Source of the DNA: Ferrimonas pelagia
GTDB taxonomy: Bacteria; Pseudomonadota; Gammaproteobacteria; Enterobacterales; Shewanellaceae
Direction of reading: 5' to 3'
Assembly: GCF_039543565.1 (NCBI RefSeq)
Contig: NZ_BAABJZ010000009.1
Location: forward strand, 1-64,000
DNA length: 64,000 nt
Of the stretch, positions 51,592-60,861 are shown piece by piece (within the stretch, counting starts at the first letter, position 1; every line of letters starts with the position of its first letter). The notes beneath the pieces are model-generated. The model did not search any database, was not told the origin of the DNA, and worked only from the letters and a program-made list of their open reading frames with translations. Position numbers and translations under genes: made by a program.

Positions 51592-52452
51592 CTATTGGCC
51601 ACGATAGCGGATCAAGCCTTCCTGCTGGGCACTGGCGACCAAATTTCCTTGCTGATCAAAGAACTGACCCCGCACTAGGCCACGGGCATTGACCGTGGTT
51701 GGACAATCGATCTCAAACAGCAGCCAATCATCAAACCGGAACGGACGGTGATACCACATGGCATGATCGATGGTCGCCAACTTCAGCCCCGGCGTAAACG
51801 GCGTCAACCCGTGGGGTTTGCACGCCGTCGCAAGGAAATTAAAGTCCGAGGCGTAGGCCATCAGATAACGATGGATCTGCGGATCATCCGGCAGTGGCCC
51901 GTTCGCCCGCATCCACACCTGACGCACCGATGAGCGATCCTTGCCGATCTGGGTCGGATCCTCAGCCACCCGGATCTCGATCGCCAGGTTCTCCAAATAT
52001 TGGCTAACCAGACTCGGCGGCAGCTTGTCGCGCATCAGCTCAACCAGCTCATGCTGGCTCATGTAGTCCATCGGCGGCTGAGTGGTGGGCATGGCCACCT
52101 GATGCTCAAAGCCCGACTCCGGGGCTTGAAATGAGGCGGTCATAAAGAAGATGGGCCGGCCATGCTGGATCGCACTGACCCGGCGGGCACTGAAGCTGCC
52201 GCCGTCACGTAGGTTTTCCACGTCGTAGATCACCGGCAAAGAGAGATCGCCGGCGCGCAAGAAATAGGAGTGGAACGAATGCACATCACGCTCAGCCGGC
52301 ACGGTCGCCTGTGCCGCCGACAGGGCCTGTCCCAATACTTGGCCGCCAAACAGGTGGCCAAATCCCAGATCCTGGCTTTCGCCCCGATACAGATCATCAT
52401 CCAGACGCTCTAAGGCCAAGAGATTGACCAGGCGCTGCAACACTTCAGACAT
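51592..52452 (-). CDS. tesB: Acyl-CoA thioesterase II
   Basis: TesB hydrolyses medium- and long-chain acyl-CoA. The 286-residue double hot-dog protein has the same length as E. coli TesB. Motifs include FGGQVLGQALSAA, VHSFHSYFLRAGD, GGSFSARRV, SDFNFLATA and the catalytic ATIDHAMWYHRPFRFDDWLLF region with its Asp. The start at 52452 has GGAAG seven bases upstream; a frame up to 52488 lacks a site. It is monocistronic. Confidence 0.96.
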   Translation of the reverse strand: MSEVLQRLVNLLALERLDDDLYRGESQDLGFGHLFGGQVLGQALSAAQATVPAERDVHSFHSYFLRAGDLSLPVIYDVENLRDGGSFSARRVSAIQHGRPIFFMTASFQAPESGFEHQVAMPTTQPPMDYMSQHELVELMRDKLPPSLVSQYLENLAIEIRVAEDPTQIGKDRSSVRQVWMRANGPLPDDPQIHRYLMAYASDFNFLATACKPHGLTPFTPGLKLATIDHAMWYHRPFRFDDWLLFEIDCPTTVNARGLVRGQFFDQQGNLVASAQQEGLIRYRGQ

Positions 52453-52521
52453 GCGAATGCTTCCCAAAAACCGCGAGATAGGGAGCATACGCTACCTGTG
52501 ACGGCAGGGAATTTCCAGACT

Positions 52522-53427
52522 TTAGGCCCGCTGCTTGATTAACCAACGAATGATCATCCCCAAGCGCTCCTTAAAATGCTCGTAGTGACGCACTTTCGGC
52601 ATGAGTTTAAGCCGCGACCATTCCTGTATAAAACGTTCGGGGCGCTGTTGTGACAACGGCAGGAAGATCCCATCCGTTTCCAGCAATGCCCCCAAGGAGT
52701 AATGCCCGCCGCCAGCCACCACCATCTCACCATTGGGCGCCTTACTGGACATCAACCATAAGACGGCGGGCACGATCAGATCCGGCGTCATCTCATCGGC
52801 CCCCTCCGGCAGACTCACCTGCCGCGTCAACCGGCTATAACAGGAGGGGCAGATCATATTGATGTGGATCCCATCCTCCTGACTGGTACGCGATAAACTG
52901 AGCGCCAGACCAATATTGGCAAGGTTGGCGCAGGTGTAACCGGTCAGGCGTTCATCGCCATACATCGCAGAGATCGATCCCGTCACCAGGATCCGGCCAA
53001 ACTGCTGCGCCTTCATCTGCGGCCAGACCGCTTGCACCGCCTCTAGGGTGGAGTAATGCACACTCTCCATCTGTATGCGGTACTGCTCCGACGAACTGCC
53101 GATCCCATTTTGCGCCAACAAGGTGCCGGCATTGCAGATCAGGCCGTCGATGCGGCCAAAGCGAGCCACCGTATCGGCCACCAGCCAATCCAACTGCTGC
53201 CTATCCCGCGCATCCAGACAATGCCCCACCGCCTGATAGCCCATATCCCCGATCAGATCGACGACATCATCGACATAGACTGAATCCTGGCCCTGTCCCT
53301 GAATATCACAGCCCAGATCCACCGCAACCACCGTGGCGCCTCGTGAAGCCAATGCCAGACTGTAGGCACGTCCAAGCCCTCGACCGGCACCGGTTACGAT
53401 CACCACCTTACCTTCGAAATTGAGCAT
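52522..53427 (-). CDS. SDR-family protein lacking the catalytic lysine
   Basis: A 301-residue short-chain-dehydrogenase-fold protein. The cofactor motif TGAGRGLGRAY and the NAG motif (ICNAGTL) are intact and the N-terminus resembles the 3-hydroxyacyl-CoA dehydrogenase part of type-2 multifunctional enzymes. The active site, however, reads GSISAMYGDERLTGYTCAN: the Tyr is present but the Lys of YxxxK is an Asn. A C-terminal extension of about 60 residues ends in basic residues (RLGMIIRWLIKQR). It may bind NAD(P) or a ligand without normal catalysis. ATG at 53427 has GGAGG upstream. Confidence 0.8.
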   Translation of the reverse strand: MLNFEGKVVIVTGAGRGLGRAYSLALASRGATVVAVDLGCDIQGQGQDSVYVDDVVDLIGDMGYQAVGHCLDARDRQQLDWLVADTVARFGRIDGLICNAGTLLAQNGIGSSSEQYRIQMESVHYSTLEAVQAVWPQMKAQQFGRILVTGSISAMYGDERLTGYTCANLANIGLALSLSRTSQEDGIHINMICPSCYSRLTRQVSLPEGADEMTPDLIVPAVLWLMSSKAPNGEMVVAGGGHYSLGALLETDGIFLPLSQQRPERFIQEWSRLKLMPKVRHYEHFKERLGMIIRWLIKQRA

Positions 53428-53651
53428 GGTTACCTCCACCAAGATTGTTTAATGCTTGTTACCTTGACGCAAAGAAACAAAAAAATCTGTGACCAAGATG
53501 TAAAACACCAATCGTCACCTCATTTAATTTAAAATATCCGACAAAGCAACCTAACGGGAGACCCCATCGGCGAGCCCGTGAACTCCATCCTGCAATGCAT
53601 CAATGAAACGCAGTACAATAATCCCTTCTTTAGCAACACCTGCACACAGAT

Positions 53652-54539
53652 ATGAACATCAAATATTGGGTCATGGCGATCCGCCCCCACACCCTACCCG
53701 CTGCGATAGGCCCACTGTTACTGGGCAATATGCTGGCCTACACCCACGGCCATTTCAGCCTGTGGATCGGGGTAAGCTCCATGCTCTGCGCTATCTTGCT
53801 GCAGGTGGGGGTCAATCTGGCCAACGACTATTTCGACGCCAAAAACGGCGTTGATACCGACGAACGCTTGGGCCCCACCCGGGTCACCCAGTCTGGCCTG
53901 CTCAGCGCCAACGCCGTTCGTAACGCCATGATCGGCTCCCTAACCGCGGCAGTGCTGGTCGGTCTCTACCTGATCTTCGTCGGCGGCTGGCCTGTGCTGG
54001 CCATGGCGGTCTTCGCCGTCACCGGAGCCTTGTGCTATTCCGGAGGCCCCTACCCGATGGCCTCCCATGGTCTGGGTGAAGTCGCAGCGTTCATCTTCTT
54101 CGGTTTGCTGGCGGTGGTCGGTGTCTACTACATCCAGGTTGGCCACACCACGCTGTCGGCTTGGCTGCTGGCCAGCACCCTAGGCCTGTTCAATGCCGCC
54201 ATCATGCTGGTCAACAACACCCGCGATATCACCACCGACGCGCAAGCGGGTAAGCACACCCTGGCAGTGCGGATCGGCCAGCACAATGCCCGTCTCCTCT
54301 ACCGCGCTCTGGTGATGCTGCCGTTTCTGATCCTCACGTTGATGTGGCTGCTGGGTGGCTTGCCCGGCATGGTGGTGCTGCTGGCCGGTTGCGCCTTTCC
54401 GATGGCGCGCCTGCTCGCCGGTAAGTTTGCCCAAACCGAAGGCGCGGCCCTCAATCCACTGCTTGGGCGCACCGCCCAGTTGACCCTGCTCTACAGTGTG
54501 CTGCTCTCCGCCGGCCTGCCGCTGGCACAGCTGGCCTGA
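53652..54539 (+). CDS. menA: 1,4-dihydroxy-2-naphthoate polyprenyltransferase
   Basis: MenA attaches the polyprenyl chain to dihydroxynaphthoate, making demethylmenaquinone in the inner membrane. The 295-residue protein has MAIRPHTLPAAIGPLLLG, the Asp-rich NLANDYFDAKNGVDTDERLGPTR (DxxxD with ND), LVNNTRDITTDAQAGKHTLAVRIG as the second Asp motif, and about eight to nine membrane helices. It indicates that the cell makes menaquinone and can respire anaerobically, consistent with NrfA. Confidence 0.96.
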   Translation: MNIKYWVMAIRPHTLPAAIGPLLLGNMLAYTHGHFSLWIGVSSMLCAILLQVGVNLANDYFDAKNGVDTDERLGPTRVTQSGLLSANAVRNAMIGSLTAAVLVGLYLIFVGGWPVLAMAVFAVTGALCYSGGPYPMASHGLGEVAAFIFFGLLAVVGVYYIQVGHTTLSAWLLASTLGLFNAAIMLVNNTRDITTDAQAGKHTLAVRIGQHNARLLYRALVMLPFLILTLMWLLGGLPGMVVLLAGCAFPMARLLAGKFAQTEGAALNPLLGRTAQLTLLYSVLLSAGLPLAQLA

Positions 54540-54577
54540 TCAAGCGCGCGATCCGACGCGCCAGCGCCGAGCAACGA

Positions 54578-54600
54578 CAAAGGCCCCAATGGGGCCTTTG
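54578..54600. terminator. Hairpin between menA and prpE
   Basis: A perfect 10-bp stem (54578-54587 with 54591-54600, loop AAT) lies between convergent genes. On the plus strand TTTGTTCG follows; the T-run is short. Confidence 0.65.
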
Positions 54601-54632
54601 TTCGCTCTGGCGCACGGAGCATGACGTGCCGC

Positions 54633-56552
54633 TCAGTCGATGCGCTCCTCTATCTTGGCATGGCCATAGCCCATGCGATTGAGCGCCGCGCGGATCAGAT
54701 CCAGCGTCTCGGGATCCTCAATGGTGGCAGGCACCACGTATTCCTGACAATCGGCCATCTTACGCATGGTGCCGCGCAGGATCTTACCCGAGCGGGTCTT
54801 GGGCAGCTTGCTCACCACCGACACCAGCTTAAACGCGGCCACCGGACCTATCTCGGCCCGCACCAGCGCGATCAGCTGCTGATACAGCGTCTCTTCCGCC
54901 AGACTCACCCCGGACTTGAGCACCACCATACCCAGCGGCACCTGACCCTTGAGCTTATCGGCCACGCCGATCACCGCCACCTCTGCCACGGCGGGGTGCT
55001 GTGCCAACACCTCCTCGAAGCGCCCGGTCGACAAGCGATGGCCCGCCACATTAATGATATCGTCGATGCGGCTCATGATATAGAGGTAGCCATCCTCATC
55101 CTGATAACCGGCATCACCGGTCAAGTAATAGCCGGGGTAACGATCCAGATAGCCGGCGTGATAGCGCGCATCGTTCTGCCACAAGGTCGGTAGCGTGCCC
55201 GGCGGCAGCGGCAACTTAATGGCGATCGCGCCGCTGCTGCCTGGGGCCACCGGCTCACCTACCTCATCGAGCACCTCAACCTGATAACCCGGCACCGCCA
55301 ACGCTGGCGAGCCCGGTTTGATCTCAACCGGCTCGATCCCCATCAGATTGGCGCAGATCGCCCAGCCGGTTTCCGTCTGCCACCAATGATCGATCACCGC
55401 CACACCCAGCTGTTCGGACGACCAGTTGAGGGTATCGGGATCACAGCGCTCCCCCGCCAGGTACAACGCCTTGAGGCAACCAATGTCATAACTGCGCAAA
55501 TAAGTGGTGTCCGGATCTTCCCGTTTGATCGCCCGCATCGCCGTCGGCGCCGTGAAGAAACTCTTCACCTTATACTGCTCGATGACCCGCCAGAACGCGC
55601 CGGGATCCGGCGTGCCGACCGGCTTGCCTTCATACAATACGGTGCTGGCTCCCACCAACAGCGGCGCATACACAATGTAGGAGTGGCCCACCACCCAACC
55701 CACGTCGGACGCAGCCCAAAAGCAGTCGCCGGGCTCAATGTCGTAGATCGCCTTCATCGACCAAGCCAGCGCCACCGCATGACCGCCATTATCCCGCACC
55801 ACCCCTTTGGGCGTGCCCGTGGTGCCTGAGGTGTAGAGGATATAGAGCGGATCGGTGGCGGCGACGGCAACACAAGACGCCGGCTCAACGCCCTGTTGCG
55901 CCTGATACCAGTCCAGATCCCGCCCTAGGGTTAACTCGGCTTCGCACTGGGGCCGCTGCAAGATAAGACAGCCCTGCACCTCATGCTTAGCCTGGTTCAG
56001 CGCCTCATCGAGCAACGGCTTATAGGCCACCACCCGGCCCGGCTCAACCCCACAGGAAGCCGACATCACCCACTTGGGCTTCGCATCGTCGATGCGGGTG
56101 GCCAGCTCCGCGGCGGCGAAGCCACCGAATACCACCGAATGCACCGCACCAATGCGTGCGCAGGCCAACATGGCAAACACGGTTTCCGGCACCATCGGCA
56201 TGTAGATCACCACCCGATCCCCCACCGTCAAGCCTTGGGCCTGCAGGGTACCGGCCAGCCGCGCCACCTTACTCTGCAACTCGGCGTAGCTGATCCCATA
56301 CGCCGTCCCGGTCACCGGGCTGTCGTAATGAATGGCGATCTGCTCGCCGCGCCCCTGTGCCACATGACGATCCACCGCGTTGTAACAGGTGTTGAGCGTC
56401 GCCCCCTCAAACCACCGATACAACGGCGCCTGCCGGTCATCCAGTACCCGTTGCCAGGGCCGCTCCCAGCTGATCGCCTCGGCTGCCTGGCCCCAAAATC
56501 CCTCGGGATCGGTCTTAGCCTGTTGCTGCAAGGCCTGAGTGCGCATCACCAT
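54633..56552 (-). CDS. prpE: Propionyl-CoA synthetase (PrpE type)
   Basis: A 639-residue AMP-forming acyl-CoA ligase. The ATP motif YTSGTTGTPKGVV, the WWQTETGW motif, YLTGDAGYQDEDGYLYIMSRIDD, and the C-terminal catalytic Lys in KTRSGKILRGTMRK are visible. The N-terminal GFWGQAAEAISWERPWQRVLDD and the overall length agree with PrpE more than with Acs. It activates propionate (or acetate) and stands divergently from the liu operon, so both concern short-chain acyl-CoA metabolism. Start 56552 is five bases past GGAGG; ATG at 56546 is an alternative. Confidence 0.88.
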   Translation of the reverse strand: MVMRTQALQQQAKTDPEGFWGQAAEAISWERPWQRVLDDRQAPLYRWFEGATLNTCYNAVDRHVAQGRGEQIAIHYDSPVTGTAYGISYAELQSKVARLAGTLQAQGLTVGDRVVIYMPMVPETVFAMLACARIGAVHSVVFGGFAAAELATRIDDAKPKWVMSASCGVEPGRVVAYKPLLDEALNQAKHEVQGCLILQRPQCEAELTLGRDLDWYQAQQGVEPASCVAVAATDPLYILYTSGTTGTPKGVVRDNGGHAVALAWSMKAIYDIEPGDCFWAASDVGWVVGHSYIVYAPLLVGASTVLYEGKPVGTPDPGAFWRVIEQYKVKSFFTAPTAMRAIKREDPDTTYLRSYDIGCLKALYLAGERCDPDTLNWSSEQLGVAVIDHWWQTETGWAICANLMGIEPVEIKPGSPALAVPGYQVEVLDEVGEPVAPGSSGAIAIKLPLPPGTLPTLWQNDARYHAGYLDRYPGYYLTGDAGYQDEDGYLYIMSRIDDIINVAGHRLSTGRFEEVLAQHPAVAEVAVIGVADKLKGQVPLGMVVLKSGVSLAEETLYQQLIALVRAEIGPVAAFKLVSVVSKLPKTRSGKILRGTMRKMADCQEYVVPATIEDPETLDLIRAALNRMGYGHAKIEERID

Positions 56553-56720
56553 ATCGCCTCCAATCACTGTTCAATACTTACCCAAGTGAATTCATTTCTA
56601 GCACGGGCCCAACCCACCCCCAATTAGACCTATGGCTAGACCCCGCGCGGGTTTAGTACCAGCCTCCTGAGCTATCCACTTTTCGTTACAGCTTGCCGAC
56701 GCAACACAACCGCTACAAAC

Positions 56721-56737
56721 TTTACCTTTACGTAAAC
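56721..56737. promoter_or_regulatory. Possible LiuR operator
   Basis: TTTACCTTTACGTAAAC, with a central 10-bp palindrome TTTACGTAAA (56727-56736), lies 44 bases upstream of liuR in the divergent prpE/liuR region. The site has a place and symmetry suited to a MerR-family regulator. Which half of the divergon it controls is not shown. Confidence 0.45.
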
Positions 56738-56780
56738 TTCCTTTATGTTGCCAATATGTTCTATTGATGGAATTTTCACC

Positions 56781-57173
56781 ATGCCAGCCCAAGACACCAC
56801 CTACTCCATCAGCGATCTGGCGCGGGAGTTTGATATCACCACCCGCAGCATTCGCTTTTACGAAGATCAGGGCCTGCTCAAACCCAAGCGCCGCGGCCAA
56901 ACCCGGATCTACAACCTGCAGGACAAGGTGCGACTCAAGCTGATCCTGCGCGGCAAACGTCTGGGCTTCTCACTGGCGGAAACCGGCCGTTTGTTCGATC
57001 TGTACGACGCCGATCGCTCCAGCCGCAAACAGCTGCACACCATGCTCGAGTTGATCAGCGACAAAAAGCAGGATCTGCAACAGCAGATGGACGACATCAA
57101 GGTGATCATGATGGAGCTCTCCTCCGTCGAAGCCCAATGTCAGCAAGCGCTGCAAACCCTCCTCAACGACTAG
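56781..57173 (+). CDS. liuR: MerR-family regulator LiuR
   Basis: A 130-residue MerR protein: N-terminal winged helix (YSISDLAREFDITTRSIRFYEDQGLL with the REF and RFYE signatures) and a long C-terminal dimerisation coiled coil (HTMLELISDKKQDLQQQMDDI). No cysteine metal site is present, as in LiuR, the branched-chain amino acid degradation regulator. It is the first gene of the operon, 12 bases before liuA. Start 56781 was preferred to 56745 because it gives the usual N-terminus. Confidence 0.9.
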   Translation: MPAQDTTYSISDLAREFDITTRSIRFYEDQGLLKPKRRGQTRIYNLQDKVRLKLILRGKRLGFSLAETGRLFDLYDADRSSRKQLHTMLELISDKKQDLQQQMDDIKVIMMELSSVEAQCQQALQTLLND

Positions 57174-57185
57174 GAAGACCCATTC

Positions 57186-58349
57186 ATGTATCTCAATACG
57201 TTTAATTTTGGCCTAGGCGACACCGTCGACATGCTGCGCGACGCGGTGCGAGATTTTGCCCAGGCTGAGATCGCCCCACAGGCGGCGCAGATCGACCTCG
57301 ACAACACTTTCCCCAACGCCCTGTGGCCCAAATTCGGCGAGATGGGGCTGCTCGGCGTCACCGTCCCGGAGCAGTATGGCGGCGTCGATATGGGCTATCT
57401 GGCGCACGTGGTCGCCATGGAGGAGATCTCCCGCGCCAGTGCCTCCGTCGGCCTCTCCTATGGCGCCCACTCCAACCTGTGCGTGAATCAGATCGCCAAG
57501 AACGGCAACGCCGAGCAGCGCGCCAAATACCTGCCCAAGCTGGTGTCCGGCGAGCATATCGGCGCGCTGGCGATGAGCGAGCCGGGCGCCGGCTCCGATG
57601 TGGTCTCCATGAGCCTCAGCGCGCGCGAAAATGGCGATCACTACCTGCTTAATGGCAACAAAATGTGGATCACCAACGGGCCGGACGCCGATACCTATGT
57701 GATCTACGCCAAGACCGATCCCAGCGCAGGTGCCAAGGGGATCACCGCTTTTATCGTCGAGCGCGGCTTTGCCGGTTTCAGTCAGGCGCAGAAGCTGGAC
57801 AAACTCGGCATGCGCGGCTCCAACACCTGTGAGCTGGTGTTTGAAGATTGCCCGGTGCCCCGTGACAACATCCTCGGCGAAGCGGGCGGGGGCGTGAAGG
57901 TGTTGATGAGCGGGCTCGACTTTGAGCGGGTGGTGCTGTCCGGCGGGCCGCTGGGGATCATGGCCGCCTGCCTCGATGAGGTGCTGCCTTATGTGCAGCA
58001 ACGTCAGCAGTTTGGCCAGGCCATCGGTCAGTTCCAGCTGGTGCAGGGCAAAGTCGCCGACATGTACACCCGCGCCAACGCCGCGCGCAGCTACGTCTAT
58101 GCGGTCGCCGCCGCCTGCGATCGGGACGAAACCAGCCGCAAGGACGCCGCCGGCGCCATCCTCTACAGCGCCGAGCTCGCCACCCAACTGGCATTGGACG
58201 CCATCCAACTGCTGGGCGGCAACGGCTACACCAACGAATACCCCACCGGTCGCCTGCTGCGCGACGCCAAGCTGTATGAGATCGGCGCCGGCACCTCGGA
58301 GATCCGCCGCTGGCTGATCGGCCGTGAGCTTGGCAACGACGTACGATAA
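57186..58349 (+). CDS. liuA: Isovaleryl-CoA dehydrogenase
   Basis: LiuA oxidises isovaleryl-CoA to 3-methylcrotonyl-CoA with FAD and passes electrons to ETF. The 387-residue acyl-CoA dehydrogenase has LGVTVPEQYGGVDMGYLA, the SYGAHSNLCVNQI segment characteristic of isovaleryl-CoA dehydrogenases, AMSEPGAGSDVVSM, and C-terminal LLGGNGYTNEYPTGRLLRDAKLYEIGAGTSEI in family pieces. It begins with good AGGAAG site and is followed by liuB after ten bases. Confidence 0.95.
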   Translation: MYLNTFNFGLGDTVDMLRDAVRDFAQAEIAPQAAQIDLDNTFPNALWPKFGEMGLLGVTVPEQYGGVDMGYLAHVVAMEEISRASASVGLSYGAHSNLCVNQIAKNGNAEQRAKYLPKLVSGEHIGALAMSEPGAGSDVVSMSLSARENGDHYLLNGNKMWITNGPDADTYVIYAKTDPSAGAKGITAFIVERGFAGFSQAQKLDKLGMRGSNTCELVFEDCPVPRDNILGEAGGGVKVLMSGLDFERVVLSGGPLGIMAACLDEVLPYVQQRQQFGQAIGQFQLVQGKVADMYTRANAARSYVYAVAAACDRDETSRKDAAGAILYSAELATQLALDAIQLLGGNGYTNEYPTGRLLRDAKLYEIGAGTSEIRRWLIGRELGNDVR

Positions 58350-58359
58350 GGAGATCCGC

Positions 58360-59967
58360 GTGAGCGTTTACCACAGCCAATACAATGGGGCCGATCCGGA
58401 CAGCCGGGCGCGACATGACGCCATGACCCGCTTGATGGCCGATCTGCACGACAAGCTGGCAACCATCCTGCCCGGCGGCCCGCAAGCCTCGCGCGAGCGC
58501 CATCAAGGCCGAGGCAAACTGCTGCCGCGCGAGCGGGTCGAGCAGTTGCTCGATCCCGCCAGCGCCTTCCTCGAGATCGGCCAAATGGCGGGCTTTGAGG
58601 TGTACGACGATGCCGTGCCCGCCGCCGGAGTGATCGCCGGGATCGGCAGCGTCAGCGGGGTCGAGTGCATGATCGTCGCCAACGACGCCACCGTAAAAGG
58701 TGGCACCTATTATCCGCTGACCGTGAAAAAGCACCTGCGGGCGCAGGAGATCGCCCAGCGCTGCCACCTGCCCTGCATTTATCTGGTCGACTCCGGCGGC
58801 GCCTTCCTGCCCAAGCAGGATGAGGTGTTTCCTGACCGAGATCACTTTGGCCGGATCTTCTTTAATCAGGCGCAGATGTCGGCCCAAGGGATCCCGCAGA
58901 TCGCCGTGGTCATGGGCCTGTGTACCGCCGGTGGCGCCTATGTGCCGGCCATGGCGGATGAATCGATCATGGTGCGCGATCAAGCCACCATCTTTCTGGC
59001 CGGCCCGCCGCTGGTCAAGGCGGCCACCGGTGAGTCGATCAGCGCCGAGGATCTTGGCGGTGGCCGGGTTCACACCGAGATCTCCGGCGTCGCCGATCAC
59101 CTAGCCGACAACGACGAGCACGCCCTGCAGCTCGCTCGTCAGGCCGTCGCCCGGCTCAACCATCGCAAGGCGGCACCGCTGCAGCCCGCGCCGGTGAAGC
59201 CGCCCCGCTTTCACGCCCAAGAGCTGTACGGCATTGTCGGCACCGATCTGAAAAAGCCGTTTGAGGTGCGCGAGGTGATCGCCCGACTGGTGGACGACTC
59301 CGACTTCGACGAATTCAAGGCCCGCTACGGCGCCACCTTGGTGTGCGGCTTTGCCCAATTGCATGGCTACCCGATCGGGATCCTGGCCAACAACGGCATT
59401 CTGTTCTCCGAGTCCGCACAAAAAGGCGCCCACTTCATCGAGCTGTGTTGCCAGCGCGGCATTCCGCTGCTGTTTTTGCAGAACATCACCGGCTTTATGG
59501 TCGGTCAGAAGTACGAACACGAAGGGATCGCCAAACACGGCGCCAAATTGGTCGCCGCGGTGTCCTGCGCCAAGGTGCCCAAATTCACCGTGGTGATCGG
59601 CGGCAGCTATGGTGCCGGCAACTACGGCATGTGCGGCCGCGCGTACGATCCCACCCTGATGTTCAGCTGGCCCAATGCCCGGATTTCAGTGATGGGCGGC
59701 GAGCAGGCCGCCAACGTGCTGGCTCAGGTCAAAACCGACCAGTTGGCGGCCAAAGGGCTCGACTGGCCCGAGTCTGAGCAAGCCGAGTTCAAGGCCCCCA
59801 TCGTCGCCCAATACGAACACAAGGGGCACCCCTATTACGCCTCGGCGCGGCTGTGGGACGACGGCATTATCGATCCCGCTCAGACTCGCGATCTCTTGGG
59901 GCTGGCGCTGTCTGCCGCTAACAATGCCCCGCTCGAGCCGACCCGTTTTGGCGTGTTTCGGATGTAA
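58360..59967 (+). CDS. liuB: Methylcrotonyl-CoA carboxylase, carboxyltransferase subunit
   Basis: The beta subunit transfers carboxyl from biotin to 3-methylcrotonyl-CoA. The 535-residue protein has RERVEQLLDPASAFLEIG, ANDATVKGGTYYPLTVKKH, YLVDSGGAFLPKQDEVFPD and GNYGMCGRAYDP typical of the mitochondrial MCC beta family. The start is GTG at 58360, six bases after AAGGAG; longer frames run into liuA. It forms a complex with LiuD. Confidence 0.95.
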   Translation: MSVYHSQYNGADPDSRARHDAMTRLMADLHDKLATILPGGPQASRERHQGRGKLLPRERVEQLLDPASAFLEIGQMAGFEVYDDAVPAAGVIAGIGSVSGVECMIVANDATVKGGTYYPLTVKKHLRAQEIAQRCHLPCIYLVDSGGAFLPKQDEVFPDRDHFGRIFFNQAQMSAQGIPQIAVVMGLCTAGGAYVPAMADESIMVRDQATIFLAGPPLVKAATGESISAEDLGGGRVHTEISGVADHLADNDEHALQLARQAVARLNHRKAAPLQPAPVKPPRFHAQELYGIVGTDLKKPFEVREVIARLVDDSDFDEFKARYGATLVCGFAQLHGYPIGILANNGILFSESAQKGAHFIELCCQRGIPLLFLQNITGFMVGQKYEHEGIAKHGAKLVAAVSCAKVPKFTVVIGGSYGAGNYGMCGRAYDPTLMFSWPNARISVMGGEQAANVLAQVKTDQLAAKGLDWPESEQAEFKAPIVAQYEHKGHPYYASARLWDDGIIDPAQTRDLLGLALSAANNAPLEPTRFGVFRM

Positions 59968-60054
59968 GGACGCGCACCGAGCACAGGGCCAGTCGCGCGG
60001 AACCAACCGCGCCCTGTGCTTGGCGCTCAGCGCGTATCGACAGAAGGATCTTAG

Positions 60055-60861
60055 ATGAACTACCACAGCATCAAGGTACAGCAGCAGGATCGGATCGCCC
60101 GGCTGACGCTGGCCCGCTCGGACAAACACAATGCGTTTGATGCGCAGATGATCAGCGAGCTCAATCAGGCGCTGCAGCACTTGGCAGCGCAGCCGGAATT
60201 GAGCCTGCTGGTGCTGCGCGCCGAAGGCAAACACTTCTGTGCCGGGGCCGATCTGGACTGGATGAAGCGCCAGGCACAGATGAGCGAAGCGGAAAACCTG
60301 GCCGATGCCAACGAGCTGGCCCGTATGCTGGATCGCCTCAATACCTTCCCCACGCCGGTGCTGGCCTGCGTCCAGGGCGCCGCCTTTGGCGGCGCACTGG
60401 GATTGGTCGCCTGCGCCGACATCGTCCTGGCCCAGCGCAACTGCCGCTTCTGCCTGTCTGAGGTCAAGCTGGGCCTGATCCCCGCCACCATCAGCCCCTA
60501 TGTCGGCCGCGCCATCGGCCTGCGGCAACTGCGCCGCTACGCCCTCAGCGCCGAAACCATCGACGCCGACACCGCCCAGCGTTTGGGCCTGGTGCATCAG
60601 CTGTGTGACGATCTCAGCGACGCCGAGCGCACGATGATCAGCCAGCTCCAAGCCAATGGTCCCGCCGCCCTGCGCGCGGGCAAGGATCTGCTGTTGAGTA
60701 TCGATCCCCACACCGGCGATCCCGCCCAACAACAAGACACCGCGCGCCGTATCGCCCAGATCCGGGTGACCGCCGAAGCCCAAGAGGGGCTCACCGCCTT
60801 TTTCCAGCAGCGCCCACCCGCTTGGCGCTCACCGTCCCATGAGCAAGGAGAGCCCTCATGA
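60055..60861 (+). CDS. liuC: Methylglutaconyl-CoA hydratase
   Basis: LiuC hydrates 3-methylglutaconyl-CoA to HMG-CoA. The 268-residue enoyl-CoA hydratase/isomerase has RPDKHNAF-like ARSDKHNAFDAQM, the oxyanion loops RAEGKHFCAGADLDWM and QGAAFGGALGLVACADIVLA, and SEVKLGLIPATISPYV with the catalytic Glu position. The stop overlaps the liuD ATG (ATGA), coupling translation. Identification as the liu hydratase rests on operon position as well. Confidence 0.93.
   Translation: MNYHSIKVQQQDRIARLTLARSDKHNAFDAQMISELNQALQHLAAQPELSLLVLRAEGKHFCAGADLDWMKRQAQMSEAENLADANELARMLDRLNTFPTPVLACVQGAAFGGALGLVACADIVLAQRNCRFCLSEVKLGLIPATISPYVGRAIGLRQLRRYALSAETIDADTAQRLGLVHQLCDDLSDAERTMISQLQANGPAALRAGKDLLLSIDPHTGDPAQQQDTARRIAQIRVTAEAQEGLTAFFQQRPPAWRSPSHEQGEPS

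Noticed and set aside
57213..58208. 331-aa frame on the minus strand
   Set aside because: Antisense to liuA; high-GC codon bias produces open frames on the other strand.
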